Of a stretch of 64,000 nucleotides of DNA, positions 52,568 to 63,416 are shown one piece after another. Made by a program: the position numbers and the translations under genes. A model generated the notes under the pieces. It saw only the letters and a list, made by a program, of their open reading frames with translations, did no database searches and was not told the DNA's origin. The stretch is from Cercophora sp. LCS_1 (Eukaryota; Ascomycota; Sordariomycetes; Sordariales; Lasiosphaeriaceae), in the NCBI GenBank assembly GCA_036250225.1, contig JAPZLL010000019.1, positions 1 through 64,000 of the forward strand, read 5' to 3'. How positions within the stretch are numbered: the stretch's first letter is position 1; every line of letters starts with the position of its first letter.

Positions 52568-54596
52568 CTACAAATCTCTCGCAATCCCCGTCTTATACGC
52601 CGCCAACGCCCTCTCCCTGGCCCCCTTATGCTCAACCACAGGCTTCGGGTATCCCGCCTTCTTCGCGATGATCCCCGCCCCCCGTCCATATGGATCATGT
52701 ATCGCCTTCCCCGGAACAGCCCTCAACTCAGGCACCCACTTCCTGATATACTCCCCATCCGGATCAAACTTCTCGCTCTGCAACAACGGGTTGAAAATCC
52801 GGAAATACGGCTGCGGATCGACGCCTACCGATGCAGCGAAACCCCAGCCGCCGTTATTACTCGCAAAGTCCCCGTCGATGAGATGTTCCATGAAATATTT
52901 CTCGCCCATGCGCCAATCGAGAAAGAGATCTTTGGAGAGGAAAGAGGCGACAATCATGCGGCAGCGGTTATGCATCCAGCCTATGGAGCGGAGTTGGCGC
53001 ATGGCGGCGTCGACGATGGGGTACCCGGTGCGGCCGTCTTTCCAGGCGACGAAGTGGTCTTTTTCGTAGGACCATTCGATGTTGGCGTATTCGGGTTTGA
53101 AGGGCTTGTTCATGCTGTGAATGTCAGTTCGCTGCCCTGGTGGATGGAAAGGGAACATACCATATGTATGGCCAGTTGACCAGGACGTGCTTGTAAAAGT
53201 CACGCCACGCCACTTCGCTGATCCACGTCTGTATGCCCTCGTTTCCGCCGTCGAGTTTCTTGGTGTTGTTCCTGTCTCTCGCCCACCTGACTGCGGCTCT
53301 GGCGCTCAATGTTCCGGCGGCAAAATGCACCGAGAGGCTTGAAGTCGCGGCCAGAGATGGGACATTCCTCCTCGCGGCATACCCACCAACATCTTCCTCA
53401 CAAAACTTGACTAGCCTCTTCCTCGCTTCATGCTCCCCCGCCGGCCACAGCGCCTTGAATCTCTCCCTGTCCTCCGCCGCTAGCCTCTTCCCCTCCGGCG
53501 CCTCAGGAATAGAACCTCCAAAAAGGTCTCGCAACCTGTCCCTTGTGCCCGGCGGATTCTTCTCTGGTGTCCCCGCCAACTCCAACAGCTCCAGATTCAA
53601 GTGCACATGCTTGACCCACGCCCGATACCACGGGCTGTAAACGGCATACTGCTTCCCACTCCCACTGCTCAACTGCCCCGGCGGCACAACACACGTATCA
53701 TGCACCGCCCTCAACACCATCCCCTTACCCCCCAGCAAACCCGCAAGCTTCGCCTCCCGCCTCAACTCATCAACCTCATACTCGATATTACAAAATAGAC
53801 GTCTCGCCCCAATCCGTTCCATAACCTCCACCACCCTATCCACCACCTCCTTTCGCTTCTCCACAACCTCAACAACAAGCGGGATGTCCAACGCCTCCAA
53901 ATCCCTCTTCACAACCTCCAACGTCCTCAGCATGAAATCGACCCGTACCGGCGCCGTCAAATGCGCCTCCCAATCCTGCGGAGAGATAATATACATGGCA
54001 ACCAGCGGTATCCCCTTCTCTTTGGCAAACAAACTTGCTTGGAAAAGGGCGTTATTATCAGATAGCCGGAGATCGTTCTTGAACCAGTGGATTACTGCTT
54101 CGCCTGGGGGTGGGGAGGTATTATGCGCAGCCAGCGCAGCATTGAGTTGGTCGATGGGACGGGGGAGGATGCCGTTGTTGTAGGCGTGGCAGCGGGCGGT
54201 GGACATTTCGGCGGGATAACATGGGAGGACGATGCCGTGGGCTGAGGAGGTTTCGTGGAAGGGATGTGGGGCGCGGATAGGGTCGTTGGAGGTTGTATTT
54301 GGTGTTGTGGAGTTGGTCGCATGGGCTGAGGAGCTGGTTTCAGGGTCTAAGGATGGGGATGGAGATAGCGAGGGTTCGGTCTTGGGGCGCTTTCGGAGGT
54401 ATCTTGCAATGCCGGTTGTGCCGATTGCTCCGGAGTTGGGGTTGGCACTGTTGGTAGCGGGAGCTTTGCGCTTCGGCATGGTGAGGAAAGATCGTTGTGG
54501 TGCTGGATGTGGCTGCGGTGATCGATTGGGGTTGCGCAAGAGCGATGCCGAAAAGATTCGCTGGAATCGTTGCAAAAAGTGAATAGAGGAGATCAT
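52568..54596 (-). CDS. phr1: Class I DNA photolyase (CPD), phr type
   Basis: Two exons, 54596-53161 and 53114-52568, with a 46-bp intron (GTATGT...TTCACAG), 660 residues. The N-terminal photolyase domain begins EAVIHWFKNDLRLSDNNAL, followed by YSPWYRAW. The FAD domain holds LSVHFAAGTLSAR and EVAWRDFYKH before the intron, then CMNKPFKPEYANIEW, DGRTGYPIVDAAMRQL, GWMHNRCRMIVASFL, FDPDGEYIRKWVPEL and HDPYG, all landmarks of class I CPD photolyases. It repairs cyclobutane pyrimidine dimers with blue light, using FADH- and an antenna chromophore. Two starts are credible: ATG 54596 gives an Arg-rich presequence (MISSIHFLQRFQRIFSASLL), possibly mitochondrial; ATG 54479 gives a form with RYLRKRPK near its N-terminus, possibly nuclear. 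Confidence 0.92.
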
Positions 54597-55426
54597 GAGA
54601 AGGAGAGAGAGAAGAGATTTGGTGCTGTTTGCTTTTGCACGTTTGCTTTTGCGACACGCTGGCACTGCGATCAGTGCTTGCGCCAGCAGATCGCTCGATC
54701 TGTGTGGACGTCATTTCGCCGCAAGAATCGGGGACCGCGACCGCGTGCCAGTGGCTTTGTTAGCGGCCCGCAAAACGTCACCAACAAATTCGGCCGATCG
54801 GATGAGCTGTCATTCGGGCCAAGCAGACAAGGAAAAAAGACGAAACCAGAGACGGGCGCCAACGTCGGACACTGACAGACGGGACGCGAAGGATGAACCC
54901 AGAAGATAGGCATGCAAGACGCTACAAGACATTAGCAAAGCCAACACCATCAGCACAGCAATTGAACCCTGCAAAAAGGAAATGTAAGACCAGTATCTGT
55001 ACCATGACAAGTAACTCGACTGTCACGGCTTTTTCGCGGCCTGTTAATCTACGGCACGGAGGCTATCGCGTAGCCACAGACTCCCCAGACATGGCAGGTC
55101 TGGAAGCTTTTGCTAGCCGGTTGTCACTGGGATTCGTTGGGCAATGGTGGGGATTCGTGGGAAGTCGTGGGAGTCACAATTCGTTCGTCGGCATCACGTT
55201 GCAGCAGGAGATCGAGTGTCACGATGCCAGTGTATTTTCCGAGTAATGTCCGTACGCCATCGAGGTCGACAAAAAATGCATCACCGAACCCTCAGATCCA
55301 TGCCCATCGTCGCCCTTGCCGGTAGCCAGTCGTAAACATCCCGAAAATCACATCTGCATCTGTCAGCTGCGTCCCTCAATCCCCTTGTCGAATTGCCCGT
55401 GTCCCACGTACCATCCCAATCGCCAT
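54597..55426. other. Intergenic
   Basis: No gene recognised. Photolyase promoter on the left and the 3' flank of the ribosomal protein gene on the right. Confidence 0.4.
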
Positions 55427-55740
55427 TTATCGCTGGGCGCTCCAGACAGCCTTGAGGAGTCCGTCCCGCTGTGCCAGTCTGTTCAACGCATCGTCGCTCT
55501 CACCCATCGCGCGGACAAAGCCGGAAAGGGCATAGATGATGGTCTCGCCCTGGATGGCGCGGCCGTTCTCGTCGACCTTGGCGATCGAAAGCTGGCAGGA
55601 GCCGTGGTCCTTGGCCTTGATGATGCGGCCGGTCGCAGAGCACTTGCGGGGGACGTAACTGCGGGAGTCAGTTTCGCATCATTCGAGGGCCGTCAACAAA
55701 AAACTCACAGGTCGACGATCTCGCCACGGTCGTTCTCCAT
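55427..55740 (-). CDS. rps21: 40S ribosomal protein S21 (eS21)
   Basis: Two exons, 55740-55709 and 55658-55427, with a 50-bp intron (GTGAGT...CTGAC...CGCAG) splitting codon 11. The product is 87 residues, the usual length for fungal eS21. It starts MENDRGEIVDLYVPRKCSAT and contains IIKAKDHGSCQ, AKVDENGRA, YALSGFVRAMGESDDALNRL and a C-terminal AQRDG, all close to the universally conserved eS21 sequence. It is part of the small ribosomal subunit and takes part in 18S rRNA maturation. An early intron right after the start is typical of ribosomal protein genes. It faces SLX4 head to head. Confidence 0.96.
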
Positions 55741-56120
55741 TTTTGCGGTTGGTGATGTGTGCTGGGACGGGTTGTGTTGGGTCGGAGCGGCTGGCGAAAA
55801 TTCGGGTCAAGAACAACGAATTTCGAGATTTTGGTGTTTGGTGGGAGCCCCAATGTGGGCTGTGCACAGACCAGTCCTTATCGACTATCGTGGTGGGGTG
55901 GTCATGTGGTGCATCAGGTGATCTGGCGTTGGATTCGTGATGCCCCGCTCCGCAGGCGCAACCGATGTTTGTTGATGGATCTGCATGCGCGACGCCATGA
56001 TGCGGTTTCAGTCTGCAATCCAATCACCAGTATTCTCAAGCAACAAATCTGTTTTCTACGGCAGTCCTGTCGGTGCGAAGGGGAAGCGCCTGGTGCCTGC
56101 GATTGGGACACACTACCGCA
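55741..56120. promoter_or_regulatory. Divergent intergenic region rps21 / SLX4
   Basis: 380 bases between the start codons of the ribosomal protein gene and the SLX4 gene; must carry both promoters. I see no obvious TATA box. The right end contains CACTACCGCAATGG around the SLX4 start. Confidence 0.5.
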
Positions 56121-58793
56121 ATGGCGTCCGCATTGCTCTCGACGCCCGCCAGGCCGCGCGACGACTCCACAATTCTGATCTCGTCGTCCCCTGATTTTCC
56201 CTCGATCACCGAGCTCCTTGCGAAAGTACCGAAAAAGGGGCCACTGCGCAGCGGTAGCAACGCCTCGCTGATTCCCGATGACGCGATTCGAACGTTTACG
56301 ACAGCCTCCGACGTGTTACAAAGTTCCCGAGCAGAGGACATCGAACCTCTGGCAAACAATGCTCTCCCTTCCACGACAAAGAGACCGTTGACGAAGCTCC
56401 CAGAGGCGGTGGAGCCCGCTGCCCCCAAAGAGGTCAAGGAAAAGGCGAAACGAGCGCCCAGGAAGAAGAAGGTGGCAGTCACGGAGGACAAGACAACGGA
56501 CACAGTGATGAATGAGGGAGCGCTGGCTGTGGCTGAGAAACCGGCGCGGAAGAGGAGGACGGTCAAAAAAGCGGATGAGCAGACAATACTTCCCAAAGGC
56601 AAGGTTACGAAGCCTGCAAAGGAGAAGCCTGCGAAGCGCGCCGAGACTGTCAGCAAACATTTTGCCACCGCTGCCGCAGTGGAGGCTGCTGAACCAAAGT
56701 CGAAACCAAAATTAAAGGCTGCCCCAGCACGGGAACAGATTCCCATAGATGCGCCCCTGTTTCTCGATCAGGCAACCCCAAGGAGGAGAGATTGGACACC
56801 CCCGCCAGACATCATCCCTGTGGCACCTTCGCCAGCCCCGTCGATGCCCCAAGCCTCGGTCGCTGTTCAGCAAGATGTGTTTAAGAACTTGCAGGAAATG
56901 TTTAGGTGCTCGGAGACAGAGCCGGAACGAGAGACTCCCCCAATTAGGGACGTCCTGGGCAAGCGAAAGCTCGTCCAGATGGTCGCCACGACTGCGTCAG
57001 CCGCCGACAAGCCTAAGAGCGTCGAGGTCTCACCAGTCAAGTCGAAAGCCCCCAAGAAGAAGCCACGCACAATCACCGAGCTTGCGACCGCAGCCTACCG
57101 AGTTCCCGAGACTGAAGAGCCAGACTCAACCAAGCAAGCGTTGCTCAATTTCGGCAATGATGACGAGTCGAGTTCTGTGAGCGGTGCAGGTAGGACAAAA
57201 AAAGCTGCAAAGAAGCCGGCCAAGCCAAGAGCAACAAAGAAAAAGGCAGAGCCCAAGAAACAAGCCGTGTTGTCACCTACAAGCGCGATGAGGCAAGTCG
57301 CGCGACAAGACTTTGTGTTTGGGACAGCAAGCCAATTAGCGACTGAGGAGGACCCAGAGCTCCTTCGCGCGATCCACGAAGCCATGAAGGAGTCGAATCA
57401 GCCCGATGACCCGTTTGCCGGGTTTACCTCCAGTCCTATTGTCACTGAGCTCGCGCGAAGGAGAAAGGGGGGTGCTCTTTGGGTAGCTGGCAACAGGGAC
57501 AAGGACGGTGACTTGCTTGATCTCCAAATTGTCGATTTGACCGAGTCGCCGCCTATTTCTCGCATTGTTGAGGAATTGCCGGCTCTGGCGAAGGAACAAA
57601 AGGAGGCGCCACCTACAAGTCAAAGAATCGAAATTGAGATTGCGTCATCGGACTTTGACTCGTTCCTCGAAGCGCCAAAATCGCACTGCTTCGCGACCCA
57701 AGTCAAGGTCACCGAGACAGTTAGGCCGGAGCGCCAGATATCCCCAGAACCTATACAGACTCCACGCAATCTGAGCTTTGATGAGTTTGAGCCGCCGCCG
57801 AGCAACCAGGAACACCACCAGATGCTTGTCCAGTCCCAAGCCAACACGCCGCAGAAGCTGAGGGCCGAAAAGCTCAGGGCGCCCGAGCCAAAAGAAGCGA
57901 AGCCGATGGCGGCGCCAAAGGCACCCGATGGTCCACCCCGACCACAATATGAGTTGTACACGGATGCGCAATTGCTCAAGGAAATCTGCACATATGGCTT
58001 CAAGGTAGTCAAGCGGCGGTCAGCCATGATTGCATTGCTGGATCAATGCTGGGCCGCCAAGACGGGGACGACGGTCGGGAGTGTGTCGACGCATGCAACG
58101 GTAGCCACGTCTTCCAAAGTGGCCAAGTCTGTGCCAGACGCGACATCACCAGCTCGCAAGAGGGGACGACCAAAGAAGACGGCTGCGGCAGAAGACGATG
58201 CCGAGTCCGCCAAGAACCCACGTGGGAGGCCCAAGAAGACTGTGGATGATGCAGCACCCAAGCCAAAGGCAAAGTCGGCCAAGGGCAAGTCCAAGGAACC
58301 CGAGCTGCCATCGACACCAAAACGCAAGACCAGTAAACCGGTCAGTAAACCAATCGAGATTCCCGACTCGGATTCCGAGGAAGACCCCTTTGCATCTTCA
58401 CCCATGTCTGCCACCGACCAGGATGAAGCACAGGTATTCTCGTCGCCGCCTCAGGACCCTGGGGATGTGTCCATCACTGAGGACACCGAGATGTCGCTCC
58501 TAGTGACAAGTCCGACATCGCAGCAAAAGTCGCTATTCAGCTTCATCACAAAAGCAGTCAAATCGGCGCCCCCAACAACAAACGCGAATGAGCCGTCATG
58601 GCATGAAAAGATGCTCATGTACGATCCGATTATCCTGGAGGATCTCACGGTGTGGTTGAATGCAGGGCAGTTGGACCGGGTGGGGTATGACGGCGAGGTG
58701 GCACCGACGGATGTCAAGAGCTGGTGTGAGAGCCAGAGCGTGTGTTGTCTGTGGCGGGTCAACGTCAACGGAAAGGAGCGAAAGCGGTTTTAA
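56121..58793 (+). CDS. SLX4: Structure-specific endonuclease subunit SLX4
   Basis: A single-exon protein of 890 residues from ATG 56121; upstream codons are open but begin with GTG. It is disordered and rich in Lys, Pro and Ser in the middle, as usual for fungal SLX4. Landmarks: N-terminal SSSPDFPSITELLAKVP, two AT-hook-like motifs (RGRPKKT at about 690 and 710), the SAP-like helix segment PQYELYTDAQLLKEICTYGFK, and the C-terminal SLX1-binding domain (DPIILEDLTVWLNAGQL...VKSWCESQSVCCLW). SLX4 scaffolds SLX1 to cut branched DNA during replication-fork and recombination repair in the nucleus. It is divergent from rps21. The frame is intact throughout. Confidence 0.9.
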   Translation: MASALLSTPARPRDDSTILISSSPDFPSITELLAKVPKKGPLRSGSNASLIPDDAIRTFTTASDVLQSSRAEDIEPLANNALPSTTKRPLTKLPEAVEPAAPKEVKEKAKRAPRKKKVAVTEDKTTDTVMNEGALAVAEKPARKRRTVKKADEQTILPKGKVTKPAKEKPAKRAETVSKHFATAAAVEAAEPKSKPKLKAAPAREQIPIDAPLFLDQATPRRRDWTPPPDIIPVAPSPAPSMPQASVAVQQDVFKNLQEMFRCSETEPERETPPIRDVLGKRKLVQMVATTASAADKPKSVEVSPVKSKAPKKKPRTITELATAAYRVPETEEPDSTKQALLNFGNDDESSSVSGAGRTKKAAKKPAKPRATKKKAEPKKQAVLSPTSAMRQVARQDFVFGTASQLATEEDPELLRAIHEAMKESNQPDDPFAGFTSSPIVTELARRRKGGALWVAGNRDKDGDLLDLQIVDLTESPPISRIVEELPALAKEQKEAPPTSQRIEIEIASSDFDSFLEAPKSHCFATQVKVTETVRPERQISPEPIQTPRNLSFDEFEPPPSNQEHHQMLVQSQANTPQKLRAEKLRAPEPKEAKPMAAPKAPDGPPRPQYELYTDAQLLKEICTYGFKVVKRRSAMIALLDQCWAAKTGTTVGSVSTHATVATSSKVAKSVPDATSPARKRGRPKKTAAAEDDAESAKNPRGRPKKTVDDAAPKPKAKSAKGKSKEPELPSTPKRKTSKPVSKPIEIPDSDSEEDPFASSPMSATDQDEAQVFSSPPQDPGDVSITEDTEMSLLVTSPTSQQKSLFSFITKAVKSAPPTTNANEPSWHEKMLMYDPIILEDLTVWLNAGQLDRVGYDGEVAPTDVKSWCESQSVCCLWRVNVNGKERKRF

Positions 58794-59039
58794 TCGCGGC
58801 CCTCTTTTGCGTATTCTCTTGTATACGAGTACGAATGATGAGAAACGAACGCACTGTTTTGCGATCCAATTTTGCTTGTGGTCTTTTTTTGCCCTGGTGG
58901 TGACGACCGTTGAACGACAGGGATCCAATCCGGGGGATCGGCGCCATGCCACACCAAAGCGGAGAACCTCGGCTCCCCAACCTCGGCACGCTCACTTCAT
59001 GCACTTCACCTCACTCACTCCAACTATGCATCACCTCAA

Positions 59040-60020
59040 ATGCGCGCCATACGCCCCCTTTTCACCGTCGTCTCAATCCGCTCATACTCAACAACAATGG
59101 CGTCTAAACAATCCAAGAAACCGCTCAAGAAACCCGTGGCTCCCCGCCCCTCATCCTCCATCCTCCTCCTTTCTCCATCCAACAAAATCCTCCTCCTCCA
59201 CCGCGTAACCACATCCACCTCATTCGCCTCCGCCCACGTCTTCCCAGGCGGTAATCTTTCTTCTTTCCACGACGGCGCTCACCCGCCCTTGGATTCGCCT
59301 ACGATCCACTCCGACAGTCCATCCTACCGCCTAGCCGCCATCCGCGAAACCTTTGAAGAATCCGGTATCCTCCTCGCCCACTCCCCCGATACCACACCCT
59401 TAGCCCTACCCGAAGAAGCCCTCTCCACGGGAAGAAAAGCAGTCCACGCGAATCAAGTCCCGTTCCCAACATGGCTCACCTCCCACAACGGCATCCCTGA
59501 TACACGGGGTCTAGTCCCGTTCACGCGATGGATCACCCCGCCCAACATGCCGAAACGGTTCACTACGCAGATGTATCTGTACTTCATGGACCGTGAGGCG
59601 GCTGTCTCGCATGATGGTGGGTTGGAACATACGGAGGTAGCGTGGGATACAGCGCAGGGGTGGTTGGATAAGGCGAAGAGGGGGGAGGTGGTGTTGTTCC
59701 CGCCGCAGGTTTATTTGATTAGTATTGTTGGGATGTTTTGTAAGGGTGGTGAGGTGGAAGAGGAGAGGGAGGCACTAAGGGGGTTTTTAAGGGAGGTGCC
59801 AAAGGGCCGGGTGCCATGGACGGAAAAGGTGATCAGTCCGATGGGGTTGGGGATGCGGGGGGAGAGGGTCGTGTTGGGGCTGGATAAGCCGGGTCCGGAG
59901 TTGGAGGGGAGTGGACGGGGCGGCGATCCGGAGCGGGTGGTTCTGGTCAAGTTTGGGAAGGAGGGGCCCAGCGGGGTGGAAGTCAAGGGGAGGGAGGAGG
60001 TGTTGAGGGAGAAGCTGTGA
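59040..60020 (+). CDS. Nudix hydrolase, NUDT19-like
   Basis: A single-exon protein of 326 residues. N-terminal MRAIRPLFTVVSIRSYSTTM is Arg/Ser-rich and lacks acids, like a mitochondrial presequence; the second Met (MASKQSKK) is an alternative start. The Nudix fold starts SSSILLLSP...KILLLHRV, and the Nudix box follows a long insertion: FPGGNLSSF, then YRLAAIRETFEESGILL, i.e. the G-x(n)-RE-x-x-EE-x-G core. A long insertion between the glycine pair and the REFEE helix and the later TPPNMPKRFTTQMYLYF segment are typical of NUDT19/RP2p-like coenzyme-A diphosphatases. Probable CoA or acyl-CoA pyrophosphohydrolase. Confidence 0.82.
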   Translation: MRAIRPLFTVVSIRSYSTTMASKQSKKPLKKPVAPRPSSSILLLSPSNKILLLHRVTTSTSFASAHVFPGGNLSSFHDGAHPPLDSPTIHSDSPSYRLAAIRETFEESGILLAHSPDTTPLALPEEALSTGRKAVHANQVPFPTWLTSHNGIPDTRGLVPFTRWITPPNMPKRFTTQMYLYFMDREAAVSHDGGLEHTEVAWDTAQGWLDKAKRGEVVLFPPQVYLISIVGMFCKGGEVEEEREALRGFLREVPKGRVPWTEKVISPMGLGMRGERVVLGLDKPGPELEGSGRGGDPERVVLVKFGKEGPSGVEVKGREEVLREKL

Positions 60021-60838
60021 TTGGGGATGTAGAGGTGAAGAAGGTGGGCTCATTCTTGGTTGCAAAACTTGAACTTGGTTCGTCGCAATCCAGACCAGTC
60101 AACTCACATCAGGGCCGTTTTCGCCCCGTTTTCAACGCATCTTACCGCTGTTACTTCGTTGCAAGGCGATATAGCATGGGTGATGAAATCCAAACATGGT
60201 ACCAAGATTATATTATGTGGTGTTTCCTTAAAATTGTGAAGACTTTGCCACAGCTTCATGAACCGGACAAATGGCCTCGTCACTTTTCCGTGTCACACAC
60301 AGTAAGTACAAAGCGTGACGAAACACCAAGGCAGTGGATACAAATCGGACCGCAACCATAAAGGCTACAAAAGCAGAACCACAATTGTTTGTTCGGATGG
60401 TGGGAACGAGCCCTCAAGACCTCAGCGTTTAATGTTGGATGATAATACCCAGTCTTTTCTCGACCAAACAGGCCGTTCAGGTTGTTGCATACACTGGCGC
60501 GTAACCACATAACAGAGAGACAGCCAAGTTTATACCCATGCCCTGCAAAACCCAACTTTTGATCTTTCAGGAGTGATGTAAACAAAGACGCCAGACATTA
60601 TTCTCCTTTTTGTGCGTTGGGAGCGAGAAGATCAACCTCGGAATAAGCATCGGGACCTGTAATGTGCAATCCCAATAAGAAGTGACCTGCTGTGACATCG
60701 CACGAAGTGGCGCGCTGGGTGCACGCTTATCCACGACCCAAGAGGCGCGATTTCCCACACACTGTCGCCGCAACGCAGCTTGAGCTGTACCGTCAATGAA
60801 CTGACTCCCTTCCACATAAAACGCAAAAGCGTATAGAA
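60021..60838. other. Intergenic, no gene seen
   Basis: Only short frames without recognisable domains. Confidence 0.4.
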
Positions 60839-62609
60839 ATGACCATGACCGCCGCTCAACTACACAAATACCGCTACAGCCCACTGACGGGAACTCAGTC
60901 GCCAATCCGGCTGCTCCAACTCCACAAAGACCAAGACAGTAAGTACCCTTCGAGGACACCTCGAAAACTTCAATCTTGACGGCAGCCAATGTCCCAACTT
61001 CACCACAATCTCATACGTCTGGGGTAAACCTCATTGCAACAACACGATCCAGCTCGAAAGTGTCTCTTTTCCCGTTCTAGACAACGCACTCCCCCTCCTC
61101 CAAGCCCTTCGCGAAAGAACCTCTTTCACGCAAGATGACTGGATCTGGATCGACTCAATCTGCATCAACCAGGATGACGAAGACGAGCGCGCGATGCAAG
61201 TGCAACTCATGGGTCGGATATACCAGACGTCGAAGAGGACCGTGGTTTGGCTTGGGGACGATGAGTCGAGACCGACCGGAAGGGCGCTGGATATCTTGAA
61301 AACACTGGCGGAAGGCTGTATGCATCCTCAGTCGGGTAGCCAAGAACTGCTCGACTGGGGGCAGCAGCCAGATGTCTGGGAGGACCTGGCTCGATTCTTT
61401 CAACACCCATGGTGGACAAGAGCATGGACGTTGCAAGAGTTCGTCCTCCCGCCAGCGCCCGACTTTCATTGCGGAGATAGGACACTTGGGCATCACACCT
61501 TTCGCAAGGCCATGGCATCCCTCTTCTCGCTCAGCGAGTTCGGTATCGGCGGTGGCAGTGTCTGGGGAGTAGCCTGGAGAAGGAGGCGCGTTCGCAATCT
61601 ATTTGCAGAGCCCGAAATACAGGGGGAACTTGGCCTGATTGCCTTGTTGGCGTTCACGGGCAACTACAGGTGCAAAGACCCCAGGGATAGGATATACTCG
61701 CTTTTAGGCCTCGCGCGGGAACGAGATCGGGCCATCTTTGGACCGCCCGACTACGGCGCGAGGAACACCGCGGAGGCAGCTTATTCAAAGCTCGTCATGA
61801 ACTTTGTTCTTGGCTTCGGCAGTCTTGACATCATTTGCTTCGCCCAACTGTTTCGGCCACAGGAAACTCGCAATGCAGGGACCCGTCATTGGCCATCATG
61901 GGTGCCCGACTGGCGGGTTCAGGTCCAACCGCTCGTCGTCCCTCTAATGGTCAGTCAACCGTCTCAGACCCACATCGGGAGTCTAAGACCGCTACCATGG
62001 CCAGAAACGAATGCAATCGTATCGCTGTCGAACTACGCTGCGTCCGGAGCCTTGAAGTCTGTCATTAGGTTCAACATTCCCGCCCGGATACTCACTTGCC
62101 GAGGAGTCCGCCTGGATGTTATCGACGGCATGACGACGGGCATGTTCTCGGATTACCAGGCTCATAATTCCACCAGAACAACACAGTCAACTTCACCAGT
62201 CAACACTGGGCAGGAACCCTACCACCCTCTGGGTGCACCGGACATCGGCGGGATTGCAACAAGTCTTGCTGACAAACTCATCCAAACGTTGACACTGGAT
62301 CGCGATAGCCGGTATCTTGAAGACTGGGCACCTATCCACCAGTTCCGCGCCTATCGGCGTGGGATTGTCTGCACAAATGACAGCCCCCACACTTCCATGC
62401 CCGGATCCAGAGGCGCTGTTGACTCTTCGACGGAGGATGACTCCCGGTCTCCAAAACTTTTCCTCATACGCGGTCAAGGTCTGCTTGATATATGCTTGAG
62501 CATCCCGCCACAGGAGTCCATGCAGGATGACCACCAAGAACTTTCCACAAGGCTGCTCGAGACAATTGGCTCAGCTATAGCAGCCTTTCTCTTACCCATC
62601 GTTCTGTAG
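60839..62609 (+). pseudogene. HET-domain gene with a frame break near its start
   Basis: ATG 60839 opens a normal HET N-terminus, YRYSPLTGTQSPIRLLQLHKDQD. The family continuation, LRGHLENFNLDG...FTTISYVWG, lies in the next frame and switches at about 60939, where GTAAGT occurs. An intron from GTAAGT to the only near acceptor (60985) does not restore the frame, so a one-base indel is more likely. From there the frame is open to 62609: DWIWIDSICINQDD, GRIYQTSKRTVVWLGDDE, HPWWTRAWTLQEFV, and YRCKDPRDRIYSLLGLAR. All later HET blocks are intact, so the break is young or the first part is mis-spliced. The 3' end overlaps the DUF7918 gene antisense by 136 bases. Confidence 0.7.
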
Positions 62610-63416
62610 CGAAAGTCAGAGACGGCAAACGGGCTTTTGTGAGGGTCTGCGTAGAAGTCGGTCATCCTGGTTCTAGGGCCCGGATTTAGCTCAGGCACCG
62701 GGGTTCCATGGCTGAGAGGTGTCAGTATATTTCCTCCAAGGGACCTAAGGTAGGTGAAAGCTCACCTAGCACGACTGTCGATAGCCTCGCCCTTGAACGC
62801 CTTCTCGGAGATGACGTCGGCCTCCAAGACAGGCTTGTAACGAGAATGAGCCAGAGTCTCAACAACACCGGCGTGCATACGATAGATCTTGATTCTGAGC
62901 AATCCCAATGCCTTGCCAGTTCCCTTCTGTCCATGTGGCAGATTATCCGGATCAACTATCGAGAGATTGTGAGTACACAACATATTCGACTATTAATGGG
63001 AGAGACATACCAAACTTGAGAGCACCGAAGCAATAAGGGTAGGTCACTTCATTGCCGGCACCATCTACTCCCGCAAAGGACGCGCAATTGAACCCCCACG
63101 GAAGCTCGTGCGGGGCACCAGAAGGCGGGTTGATGCAGTGTAGCAGTTCCATGCTTTTGCCGTCGATCGAGAACCCGAAGGCAACATGGTGATTGTCACG
63201 GTTGAGCTGCTCCGTCAGCAGCACGACCATCCCGAACGGCTCGTCAACCTTGGCTTCGATGTACTTTACAACATAGGGCGCCTTGTTGTTGCGTTGGGAT
63301 ATGTCGAAGGTGAGGTTGTCAGGCGGGGCCTTGTTGGGAGAGTCGTATTCCATAGCTGTTGTGCCGTTGACCTGAACGGTGGCCTCAAGGCCATCGATAC
63401 AGGGGATGATTGCCAT
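62474..63416 (-). CDS. DUF7918-type fungal protein
   Basis: Three exons, 63416-63011, 62955-62766 and 62711-62474, with introns of 55 bp (GTATGT...GATAG) and 54 bp (GTGAGC...TACTGAC...CTCAG); 277 residues. The N-terminus MAIIPCIDGLEATVQVNGTT and the KYIEAKVDEPFGMVV and HHVAFGFSIDGKSMEL segments match the DUF7918 pattern (a beta-rich fungal domain of unknown function). Exon 2 contains KALGLLRIKIYRMHAG, and exon 3 ends with FAVSDFRYRTM, the family's F-x-FRYR motif. A GTAAGA directly after this motif might start another intron, so the last ~40 residues are uncertain. The last exon runs antisense through the end of the HET gene. Confidence 0.7.

Noticed and set aside
59711..60065. Minus-strand proline-rich frames opposite the Nudix gene
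   Set aside because: They are the antisense shadow of a GGN-rich coding region; the Nudix frame explains the sequence.
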